A DNA stretch of 5,132 nucleotides from Gammaproteobacteria bacterium (GCA_002402085.1 NVVB01000139.1:1-5132), one strand, 5' to 3'. Numbered from the stretch's first letter, positions 1-4,132 are shown. A program made the numbers and translations. The notes: generated by a model not told the origin, from the letters alone.

Positions 1-324
1 ACAGTAAGTAGATTGGTTCGGTTGTACACCCTCGATGATTGGAAGCGTTGAAGTATCAAAAGTAACTTCTCCGGTCAGCGGATTAATCTTCATTTCATCT
101 AAGTGACAATCAAGAGACCAATTGAAGAACGGAACCGAATTTATTAGTGATGGAGTAAAAGACCAGATAGCACCATTCGCCACAAACTGTTCAGCTGCAT
201 ACGACGTGTTGACAATTGGAGCCGCAAACGTAGGAGCAACACCGAACAGCCCCTGCGGATCGATAAACCTACGGACACCATCGGGCGCAGGGTTAACGAT
301 GTATGTTTGCGTTGCTATTGTCAT
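1..324 (-). CDS. Phage structural protein with putative Ig-like domain (C-terminus cut by window edge)
   Basis: The reverse strand is open from an ATG at 324 to the window edge, giving 108 residues with no stop. The N-terminal part is rich in Asn, Thr, Pro and aromatic residues, as in phage tail or decoration proteins. Residues 80-95 read INPLTGEVTFDTSTLP, which resembles the core of the bacterial and phage 'putative Ig' (He_PIG-type) domain, where a D/N-P-x-T-G-x-(V/I) turn follows a beta strand. It therefore could be an extracellular tail-fibre, tail-tip or capsid-decoration protein, but this is inferred from a short motif. The start has only a weak GAGA ribosome site 5 bases upstream, directly after a T-tract. 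It is the second late gene, 62 bases after the holin-like gene and just behind a strong terminator (334-360), so its expression probably needs antitermination. Composition is more GC-rich than the accessory genes upstream. Confidence 0.72.
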   Translation of the reverse strand, partial: MTIATQTYIVNPAPDGVRRFIDPQGLFGVAPTFAAPIVNTSYAAEQFVANGAIWSFTPSLINSVPFFNWSLDCHLDEMKINPLTGEVTFDTSTLPIIEGVQPNQSTYC

Positions 325-333
325 AAAAATCTC

Positions 334-360
334 AAAAAAAAGACCGCATCATTGCGGCCT
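334..360 (-). terminator. Rho-independent terminator between holin-like and structural genes
   Basis: On the minus strand AGGCCGCA-ATGA-TGCGGTCT forms an 8-bp stem (one G-T pair) with a 4-base loop, followed by a run of T. It is a textbook intrinsic terminator. It lies 26 bases after the holin-like stop and only 9 bases before the start codon of the next gene, so any late transcript reaching the structural gene must read through it. Confidence 0.85.
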
Positions 361-386
361 GTCATATGTATATATTTCTGTAGTAT

Positions 387-593
387 TTATTTACGCTTAT
401 CACGCCAATCCGAAAAAGCCTGCAATATCTTAATCACCTGTAGCACTGCGACTAACGTAGCACCCACCGCCCCCATGGATGCTGAAACAAGATCAACAAT
501 ATTTCGCAGCGTTACAGGTTCGCAGAATTCACCGAAATAGCATGCCCATATCGACACTAGAAAAGCTGTCAACTGCTGTAGTGAATCATTCAT
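387..593 (-). CDS. Holin-like small two-helix membrane protein
   Basis: This 68-residue protein has two hydrophobic stretches, about residues 8-23 and 33-57, joined by a short polar segment (EPVTLRN) and ending in a charged tail (SDWRDKRK). Size, two membrane spans and a basic C-terminus fit class II phage holins, which permeabilise the inner membrane at the end of infection. It is the first gene after the proposed Q-controlled late promoter, the position of the lysis gene S in lambda. No endolysin or spanin is visible next to it, so lysis function is an inference; a tail-associated or superinfection membrane protein is possible. The ATG at 593 lacks a clear Shine-Dalgarno sequence (only GGA about 11 bases upstream), which could mean weak or regulated translation. 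Confidence 0.7.
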   Translation of the reverse strand: MNDSLQQLTAFLVSIWACYFGEFCEPVTLRNIVDLVSASMGAVGATLVAVLQVIKILQAFSDWRDKRK

Positions 594-604
594 TTTAATT
601 TATC

Positions 605-646
605 CAGAAATAAAGGTGGGGCTGGCAAAACATTCTTACCAGCCCC
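605..646 (-). terminator. Hairpin terminator upstream of the first late gene (tR'-like)
   Basis: On the minus strand GGGGCTGG (646-639) pairs perfectly with CCAGCCCC (625-618) around a 13-base loop, followed by the moderately T-rich ACCTTTATTTCT. The stem is strong but the T-tract is broken, typical of a conditional terminator. It lies between the candidate late promoter and the holin-like start, as lambda tR' does between pR' and S. An RNA starting near 690 and ending here would be roughly 75-85 bases. Confidence 0.6.
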
Positions 647-670
647 TAGGGGGGTCGACTTATTCAGGAC

Positions 671-695
671 AAAAAAAAGGCCACCCTAGGCAGCC
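671..695 (-). terminator. Rho-independent terminator after the Q-like gene
   Basis: On the minus strand GGCTGCC-TAG-GGTGGCC forms a 7-bp stem with two central G-T pairs and a 3-base loop, followed directly by eight T residues. The long T-tract makes it convincing despite the wobble pairs. Its upstream arm (689-695) overlaps the expected start point of the candidate late promoter, so it may act mainly on transcripts arriving from the early operon through the Q-like gene. Confidence 0.75.
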
Positions 696-696
696 A

Positions 697-725
697 ATTA
701 TCTCTAAATTATTTTTACGGGTTAA
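697..725 (-). promoter_or_regulatory. Candidate sigma-70 late promoter (pR'-like)
   Basis: On the minus strand TTAACC (725-720, 4 of 6 to TTGACA) and GATAAT (702-697, 5 of 6 to TATAAT) are separated by exactly 17 bases of AT-rich spacer. Initiation would fall near 690. It is the best promoter match I found in the gap after the Q-like gene and sits where a Q-dependent late promoter is expected. The -35 element lies inside a GGGTTAAC sequence that recurs 60 bases upstream. In an AT-rich gap such matches arise by chance, so this remains a candidate. Confidence 0.4.
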
Positions 726-778
726 CTAAATTAAACACATAATCTTTCTCGCTTTACTCTGCTGCTATTAATCTTTGT

Positions 779-788
779 GGGTTAACCC
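779..788. promoter_or_regulatory. GGGTTAACCC palindrome, possible protein-binding site
   Basis: A perfect 10-base palindrome, GGGTTAACCC, lies in the 255-base gap (594-848) between the Q-like and holin-like genes. Its left 8 bases (GGGTTAAC) recur at 719-726, exactly 60 bases away, over the -35 region of the candidate late promoter. A second 8-base palindrome, GGGCGCCC, is at 816-823. The sites could bind Q, a repressor or a host factor, but the sequence does not show which. The rest of this gap is AT-rich and holds no gene. Confidence 0.3.
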
Positions 789-848
789 CAGGATAGGCAC
801 AATCTCTCATATCCAGGGCGCCCGCGCAACACTATTTACTATATATTT

Positions 849-1223
849 TTACAGCACTGTATACACATACAGCTTACCCATAATAAATGTTACTGCGTAA
901 TCCTTTTCTCGTTTAACTCTGTCATGACTTACGTCAAGTTTTCTTGATATTTCTAGCAGTGTACGTCTACGCACATAACGAAGTAACGCTACTTTGTACG
1001 CTAACGGTAGTACTTCTCTTAGACCAACCATTCCGGCCTCCACATCTTCGGCTTGTTCATCAGACATTAAGGCCAAAGCTTTATTATCCGGATCTTCCGA
1101 AGCATCTGAAAAAACACAATTACCATACCCGAGATTAATGCCACTCGCTCTAGACCATCGCCCCCAGCGCTCTAGATCTAACTCCGTTTCCCTGAATGCA
1201 GCCTTACTAGCGTCTACTGACAT
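849..1223 (-). CDS. Q-type phage late-gene antitermination protein (probable)
   Basis: This 124-residue protein resembles Q-like antiterminators. Those proteins bind DNA at the late promoter, join the paused RNA polymerase and let it pass downstream terminators. The visible signature is LDLERWGRWSR (residues 15-25), a conserved start of the Phage_antitermQ family, then a middle acidic segment and a C-terminal helix-turn-helix-like region (about 85-110, TLLEISRKLDVSHDRVKREK) similar to sigma region 4. Length fits the family. The context is strong: it is the last gene before a gap with terminators and a candidate late promoter, followed by a holin-like gene. The ATG at 1223 has a good ribosome site (AAGGGG, 6 bases upstream). 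Family assignment is from memory of the motif. An alternative is an unrelated sigma-like or RinA/ArpU-type late regulator, which would play a comparable role. Confidence 0.75.
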   Translation of the reverse strand: MSVDASKAAFRETELDLERWGRWSRASGINLGYGNCVFSDASEDPDNKALALMSDEQAEDVEAGMVGLREVLPLAYKVALLRYVRRRTLLEISRKLDVSHDRVKREKDYAVTFIMGKLYVYTVL

Positions 1224-1254
1224 GTTATCCCCTTAGTGTTTTGTTTTTTGTCGG

Positions 1255-1373
1255 CGGCCCGGATTTTTTGGTTAGGCCCAGGATTAATTGCTTATGCTTT
1301 TTTTATCCACCCCCATACTTACCTACTCCCTTGTTTATTGTTTATTGTTTAGTGCCGGCCCGGCATTTTTTGG
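1255..1373. repeat. Duplicated GC-rich/A-tract element flanking the spacer upstream of the Q-like gene
   Basis: On the plus strand CGGCCCGGATTTTTTGG (1255-1271) and CGGCCCGGCATTTTTTGG (1356-1373) are identical except for one inserted base, about 100 bases apart. Both are preceded by T/G-rich sequence. The second copy lies in the 3' end of the P-loop-like gene (encoding PKNAGP); the first lies in the leader of the Q-like gene. The second could form a short plus-strand hairpin (TGCCG-GCC-CGGCA) followed by six T, terminator-like in the antisense direction. Confidence 0.6.
1331..1351. repeat. Three tandem copies of TTGTTTA across a stop codon
   Basis: The plus strand carries TTGTTTA three times without interruption. 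Read on the minus strand this is TAAACAA three times. The third copy provides the TAA stop of the P-loop-like gene. Because 7 is not a multiple of 3, the three TAA triplets (1349-1351, 1342-1344, 1335-1337) fall in three different frames. Confidence 0.8.
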
Positions 1374-1772
1374 CTCCAACCAATTGCTACGGCTTATCTT
1401 TTGCTCGACCGTTTCGTTCATGCTCCTTCCCATATAATGAGCTACTTTATCTAAGGCCCTCGTTGACGATTCAATCTTATAAATGTAATACCTCTCAAGC
1501 CAGCAATGATCAAATACAACCCGACCCTTCAATTTTCCGTAATTCCATATCTTATCTACATCATGTACATCACACTTCAGTACATCAATGATAATACCCT
1601 TGCCTGCGGCCTTCAGCTTGAAATCGTAGGCACTATAAACATCTAAAAAAATAACCAGATCACCAGACTTTAAGTGCTCCAGCATATTTGTTGTTCTGCC
1701 AGTTTGAATTGCACCCCTGAAATATATCTGAGCACAACCCTTAATAGCTGATCCTATTCCGAAAATATCCAT
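1335..1772 (-). CDS. Uncharacterised phage protein with a P-loop-like motif (Arg variant)
   Basis: The protein has 145 residues. Residues 20-27 read GAIQTGRT, matching the Walker A spacing G-x4-G-K-(S/T) but with arginine where the catalytic lysine should be; it is followed by TNMLEHL and then a hydrophobic strand ending in Asp (LVIFLD, 39-44). A second strand, GRVVFDH (83-89), could mark a Walker B-like position. The overall pattern of a strand after a P-loop helix suggests a small nucleotide-binding fold, but the Lys-to-Arg change makes ATP hydrolysis doubtful. I do not recognise a named family. The ATG overlaps the TAA of the upstream membrane gene by one base (TAATG), so the two are probably translationally coupled, with TAGGGG as ribosome site. 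The C-terminal residues (PKNAGPALNNKQ) are encoded by repeat sequence and look added on. Confidence 0.75.
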   Translation of the reverse strand: MDIFGIGSAIKGCAQIYFRGAIQTGRTTNMLEHLKSGDLVIFLDVYSAYDFKLKAAGKGIIIDVLKCDVHDVDKIWNYGKLKGRVVFDHCWLERYYIYKIESSTRALDKVAHYMGRSMNETVEQKISRSNWLEPKNAGPALNNKQ

Positions 1773-1984
1773 TAAATTAATCCCCTATCTATAAAATACA
1801 TTACTGTTAATACGATTGAAGCCACACAACTACAGGCCCAAATAAGAAAAAGCCTTCTAACCTTGACCGGTGCATTAACTGAATAGTAATTAAAACTGTA
1901 ATTAGAATATTCCCTAACCGACCTATCTAGAAACACCCTGCTAACGATAATAAGTAAATTACAGATAACAACAAAAACAATCAT
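1772..1984 (-). CDS. Small two-helix membrane protein, unknown function
   Basis: This 70-residue protein has hydrophobic segments at about residues 2-19 and 45-64, separated by a polar, tyrosine- and serine-rich loop (YSNYSFNYYS) and a basic KVRR just before the second span. With an N-terminal span lacking a cleavage site it is probably an inner-membrane protein with both ends on the same side. The ATG at 1984 has a clear AAGGGG ribosome site about 7 bases upstream, and its stop overlaps the next start (TAATG). It lies 10 bases after the preceding gene. Possible roles include superinfection exclusion or another membrane-level accessory function, but nothing in the sequence decides this. Confidence 0.72.
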   Translation of the reverse strand: MIVFVVICNLLIIVSRVFLDRSVREYSNYSFNYYSVNAPVKVRRLFLIWACSCVASIVLTVMYFIDRGLI

Positions 1985-1994
1985 ACCTCACCCC

Positions 1995-2207
1995 TTACTT
2001 ATCTTGATATTGGCATTCCGTATCCAACACATGCCTACCGTCACTTAAGCGTATTATAGTAACGAACGGTTTCTCTCTATCTGCACGAACAATCACACCA
2101 TCAATGCAATGCTCAATGTCACGATGAAAACATACATTCACCTCTTGACCGACTTCGCTGCTTTGTAGCGGAAACTTGTCATAATCTATATTAATTTTAC
2201 TTCCCAT
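1995..2207 (-). CDS. Small soluble phage protein of unknown function, probable beta-rich fold
   Basis: The protein has 70 residues, MGSKINIDYDKFPLQ at the start and alternating hydrophobic strands after it (EVNVCFH, GVIVRAD, FVTIIRLSDGRHVL), ending TECQYQDK. The pattern suggests a small five-stranded barrel or SH3-like fold with a basic/acidic surface. It resembles uncharacterised small proteins I associate with phages carrying an INIDY...DGR...TECQY pattern, but I can give no name. The ATG at 2207 is preceded by AAGGGG about 8 bases upstream. It sits between two other short genes with short gaps and is presumably cotranscribed with them. Confidence 0.72.
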   Translation of the reverse strand: MGSKINIDYDKFPLQSSEVGQEVNVCFHRDIEHCIDGVIVRADREKPFVTIIRLSDGRHVLDTECQYQDK

Positions 2208-2241
2208 CTAGACCACCCCTTATGTCTCTTGTGTGTTTAAT

Positions 2242-2487
2242 TTAATAACTTTTGCATACAAACTTATCACCAGATTGCAATATTTTAACAAGCTGACTCA
2301 TATCTCTTTTTTCAGAATACTGATCATGCAGAAAATTTAAGTCAAGAATGACTTTTACATTTTCATTCTTTATCGTGTCGTAGTGATATCCACAAACGAA
2401 AAAACTAGCCCTATTTTTCGATGTAGCAGTATCACCTTCCTTCATTTCAGATAGCTTTTGATACTTCTCAATAAATTCTACGTCCAT
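2242..2487 (-). CDS. Hypothetical small soluble protein
   Basis: The 81-residue protein is mixed charged, with no membrane span. Residues 1-20 form a likely acidic/basic helix (VEFIEKYQKLSEMKEGD), followed by a hydrophobic strand (ASFFVCGYHYDT) and a second region VKVILDLNFLHDQY, then a C-terminal VKILQSGDKFVCKSY. It has two cysteines, too few and too far apart for a metal site of recognisable type. I do not recognise a family. The ATG at 2487 is supported by TAGGGG about 7 bases upstream. The leader shares an AT-rich block and GACAYA-GGGG pattern with the leader of the next gene at 2207. Confidence 0.68.
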   Translation of the reverse strand: MDVEFIEKYQKLSEMKEGDTATSKNRASFFVCGYHYDTIKNENVKVILDLNFLHDQYSEKRDMSQLVKILQSGDKFVCKSY

Positions 2488-2541
2488 ACCTTTCCCCTAT
2501 GTGTCTTTAATTAAATTGTCTTTACGACAGAATATTACGTG

Positions 2542-2748
2542 TTATTCGTTATCTTCCCATGGCATAGGCTCGCCCTGTATTGCGAGTTTTGCTAGATTAT
2601 CTAATACAGCTGACAAGGTTAAATTAAACGAAACTTTTGCAATTTTTCCCGCTTCTTCTCCGATGGTTTCTGATGATAAATCAGGTCTTAGAGCTATCAA
2701 TTTGTGTCTAGCTCGCGTTATTTTTTCATGCCATTCATTAAGATTCAT
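2542..2748 (-). CDS. Hypothetical small helical protein
   Basis: The protein has 68 residues and is predicted to be mostly helical: NEWHEKITRARHKLIALRPDL (positions about 4-24), then SSETIGEEAGKIAKVSFNLTLSAVLDNLAKLAIQ, ending in the acidic tail GEPMPWEDNE. Regular heptad-like leucines in the second half suggest a helical bundle or dimer. No DNA-binding signature is clear and no family is recognised. The ATG at 2748 has a strong AAAGGAGA ribosome site lying inside the 3' end of the upstream gene, only 2 bases separating stop and start, so translation is probably coupled. Confidence 0.65.
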   Translation of the reverse strand: MNLNEWHEKITRARHKLIALRPDLSSETIGEEAGKIAKVSFNLTLSAVLDNLAKLAIQGEPMPWEDNE

Positions 2749-2750
2749 TT

Positions 2751-3416
2751 CTAGTCTCCTTTACGACAAATCAGCGCGTTACGCTGCCTTGGTTTGCTTT
2801 GCTTTGATTGGTCATAAATACCGATGCCGTAAACAATCGCATAGAGACACCAGATATAATGGAAAGTGTACTCTTTGAATGAGTGATCAAATAAATCGAT
2901 AAACGCATGGCCGTAATCTGATTTGAATTCATTAGCAATGCTATAATCGTGACTTTCGTCACCCTCAAAACAATCCAAAACATAATCATTTAGCTGCTGC
3001 ATGACATCTTCTTTTTCTTCGTCCGTTTCAAATTCCCAGCGGTCTTCTGTGATTTCAAGCAGCGTAGATTTTAGAATCTCTTCTGAGTACCTTTTGTAGC
3101 CTTCTTGAGTTCCCGTGGCCTGAAGCTTTTCGCCCCAATATCCGGCGTTTATATTTAGCTTTCTATCTTTGGAATGATTGAAGTCGCTCTTGTCCATTCT
3201 GAAAAACTCAAGCATATCGTGCAAACGAGAAAACACATAAGTACCACAATCGCCACTAATACAAAGATGACCAGGCCAGGTGATCAGGTCAAAACGGTAG
3301 ACGCTCGATCCATTATCTGTAAAGCTCATGTGTCGGTGGACACCATCATCTTGAATGATTTCCATGGAATGATTGCTGGTGTCTCTTAAAAATCTATCTT
3401 CTGTACATCCTGACAT
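2751..3416 (-). CDS. Phage protein of unknown function (FDLITWPG / GYWGEKLQ family)
   Basis: At 221 residues this is the longest gene in the window. Strongly patterned motifs include MEIIQDDGVHRHMSF (18-32), FDLITWPGHLCISGDCGTYV (42-61), RLHDMLEFFR (64-73) and NAGYWGEKLQA (90-100), followed by an acidic helical half and a hydrophobic, aromatic stretch (YTFHYIWCLYAIVYGIGIYD, 183-202) before a basic tail. I recognise this arrangement as that of a hypothetical protein common in gammaproteobacterial phages and prophages, typically in the early accessory region; I know of no established function. The late hydrophobic stretch is probably buried, because its counterparts are soluble-looking, but a membrane contact cannot be excluded. 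The ATG at 3416 has an AAGGGG ribosome site. The last codons contain a degenerate copy of the intergenic TACGACA repeat. Confidence 0.82.
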   Translation of the reverse strand: MSGCTEDRFLRDTSNHSMEIIQDDGVHRHMSFTDNGSSVYRFDLITWPGHLCISGDCGTYVFSRLHDMLEFFRMDKSDFNHSKDRKLNINAGYWGEKLQATGTQEGYKRYSEEILKSTLLEITEDRWEFETDEEKEDVMQQLNDYVLDCFEGDESHDYSIANEFKSDYGHAFIDLFDHSFKEYTFHYIWCLYAIVYGIGIYDQSKQSKPRQRNALICRKGD

Positions 3417-3443
3417 TTTTATCCCCTTATTAAGTAGTGATGT

Positions 3444-3463
3444 TTCGACAGCAAAGCGTCTTA
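3444..3463. repeat. Copy 1 of a 20-base gene-junction repeat
   Basis: The plus-strand 20-mer TTCGACAGCAAAGCGTCTTA matches copy 2 at 3694-3713 in 19 of 20 bases, exactly 250 bases away. Read on the minus strand it begins with the TAA stop of the 72-residue gene and continues GACGCTTTGCTGTCGAA. Looser relatives occur at 2762-2781 and 2523-2544. Confidence 0.8.
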
Positions 3464-3679
3464 GTGTTCTACAGCCCTGTGAGGCTTTATCATTTCGTTG
3501 TCATTTATCGCGCCTCTCAGGAAGTCTTTTTTAAACTTTTTCCCTTCAATTCCGTGAATCGTTTTAGTGGCCAAAGTTGTGATCATTTGGCAAAACTCGC
3601 TTATTTCCGATTCGCTGGAGCAAGTTTGCACACCTTCTTCGAACTTCTTCATGGCCAATTCATGGGCTTTTTTAGACAT
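3461..3679 (-). CDS. Hypothetical small charged helical protein
   Basis: The protein has 72 residues and is rich in Lys and Glu. An N-terminal amphipathic helix (KKAHELAMKKFEEGVQ) is followed by SSESEISEFCQMITTLATKTIHG and a basic segment GKKFKKDFLRG. No membrane span and no recognisable domain are present; two cysteines (20, 30) are not arranged as a metal motif. The ATG at 3679 is supported by TAGGAG 8 bases upstream. The gene is framed on both sides by the 20-base repeat, with its own stop codon inside copy 1, so repeat plus gene could form a cassette of about 250 bases. Confidence 0.66.
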   Translation of the reverse strand: MSKKAHELAMKKFEEGVQTCSSESEISEFCQMITTLATKTIHGIEGKKFKKDFLRGAINDNEMIKPHRAVEH

Positions 3680-3693
3680 CTAACTTTCTCCTA

Positions 3694-3713
3694 TTCGACA
3701 ACAAAGCGTCTTA
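3694..3713. repeat. Copy 2 of the 20-base gene-junction repeat
   Basis: The plus-strand 20-mer TTCGACAACAAAGCGTCTTA differs from copy 1 at one base. On the minus strand it starts with TAA, in frame with the 92-residue gene and 36 bases beyond its actual stop, and leads straight into the TAGGAG ribosome site of the 72-residue gene. Confidence 0.8.
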
Positions 3714-3717
3714 ATCT

Positions 3718-3758
3718 CTTCCTTATCCACTTCCTTATCCACTTCCTTATCCACTTCC
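3718..3758. repeat. 12-base tandem repeat (about 3.4 copies) with DnaA-box-like TTATCCAC
   Basis: The unit CTTCCTTATCCA repeats perfectly from 3718 to 3758. Each unit yields TTATCCACT (3723-3731, 3735-3743, 3747-3755), which matches 8 of 9 bases of the strong DnaA box TTATCCACA. On the minus strand the unit reads AAGTGGATAAGG; it supplies the TAA stop of the 92-residue gene, two further in-frame stops, and the Ser-Gly residues of that protein's tail. It may be an iteron-like protein-binding array or simple slippage expansion. Confidence 0.85.
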
Positions 3759-4025
3759 CGATCCTTTTAATTTGAACTCTTCCATGAACGCAACCCCTAG
3801 CGCTGTTAACCTTTTGTCTGCACCGCTTTTGTCATCATGTAAAAAGCCTCCGTTCACAACGAGATGATAAGCAGTATGTCCAGACCAATACCCGTTAACC
3901 TGATTTGATAGGGTTTTCACTATCTGCTCTCTCTGCCTTTTAGTGCTAGCAAGAATCGAATCACTAAACCCTGTACCTTCAAATAACTTATTAATGTATT
4001 CATCTTCCAGTACTGTATAAGCCAT
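3747..4025 (-). CDS. Phage protein of unknown function (NGYWSG / NGGFL type)
   Basis: The 92-residue protein has an acidic N-terminus (MAYTVLEDEYINKLFEGT), a basic helix (STKRQREQIVKTL, about 27-39) and a motif-rich centre NQVNGYWSGHTAYHLVVNGG (41-60), ending LTALGVAFMEEFKLKGSGSG. The centre resembles small uncharacterised phage proteins that share NGYWSG-TAYH-NGGFL and a following LT-LG-AF; function unknown. The ATG at 4025 has a strong AAAGGAG ribosome site, which favours this start. Its first third overlaps, in another frame, the end of the small membrane gene at 3920-4132. The C-terminal Gly-Ser tail is encoded by the 12-base tandem repeat, which also provides the stop. Confidence 0.75.
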   Translation of the reverse strand: MAYTVLEDEYINKLFEGTGFSDSILASTKRQREQIVKTLSNQVNGYWSGHTAYHLVVNGGFLHDDKSGADKRLTALGVAFMEEFKLKGSGSG

Positions 4026-4132
4026 TTACCCGTCTCCTTTCGTTTTCTGAATAATAAATACAGCCTATGACCCGCATAACCTAAGCCAAAACAAACAACA
4101 AGCTTGAAACAATAAATGAGTATTTCACTCAT
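3920..4132 (-). CDS. Small membrane protein overlapping the next gene
   Basis: The ATG at 4132 overlaps the TGA of the upstream gene (ATGA), a typical coupled start; an upstream ATG at 4147 would add five residues and deepen the overlap, so it is less likely. The product has 70 residues, with one clear N-terminal hydrophobic span (about 3-21) followed by the basic stop-transfer sequence FRKRK (28-32). The second half (WLIQYWKMNTL...LVIRFLLALKGRESR) lies entirely within the frame-shifted start of the 92-residue gene, a 106-base overlap. The unique part from 4026 to 4132 is not otherwise coding, which supports a real gene here. Orientation with the N-terminus outside and a cytoplasmic basic tail is expected. 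The function is unknown; a superinfection-exclusion or holin-like role is only a possibility. Confidence 0.6.
   Translation of the reverse strand: MSEILIYCFKLVVCFGLGYAGHRLYLLFRKRKETGKWLIQYWKMNTLISYLKVQGLVIRFLLALKGRESR

Noticed and set aside
643..652. CCCCTAGGGG palindrome as an alternative hairpin competing with the 605-646 terminator
   Set aside because: The two-base loop is too small for a stable RNA hairpin, so it is not a convincing antiterminator.
727..739. 13-base inverted match (TAAATTAAACACA) to TGTGTTTAATTTA at 2232-2244
   Set aside because: Low-complexity AT-rich sequence for which a chance match is plausible; no supporting context.
1303..1310. Single TTATCCAC as a DnaA box
   Set aside because: An isolated partial match within a T-run is expected by chance; only the triple tandem array is notable.
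1284..1316. Ten-codon minus-strand ORF (MGVDKKSISN) with AAGGGAG upstream
   Set aside because: Too short to support as a gene; kept only as a possible leader peptide within the duplicated-element finding.
1241..1591. Plus-strand open frame of 116 codons
   Set aside because: It lies antisense to the P-loop-like gene, has Pro/Tyr/Phe-rich low-complexity translation, no ribosome site, and opposes the direction of all neighbours.
2501..2878. Plus-strand open frame of 125 codons
   Set aside because: It is antisense to two well-supported minus-strand genes and its translation shows no domain; it is a shadow frame.
2771..2989. Minus-strand 72-codon frame inside the 221-residue gene
   Set aside because: It is an out-of-frame shadow within the well-patterned larger protein.
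3437..3775. Plus-strand open frame ending in a repeated LIHF sequence
   Set aside because: The repeat peptide simply translates the 12-base tandem repeat antisense to the real genes; no ribosome site.
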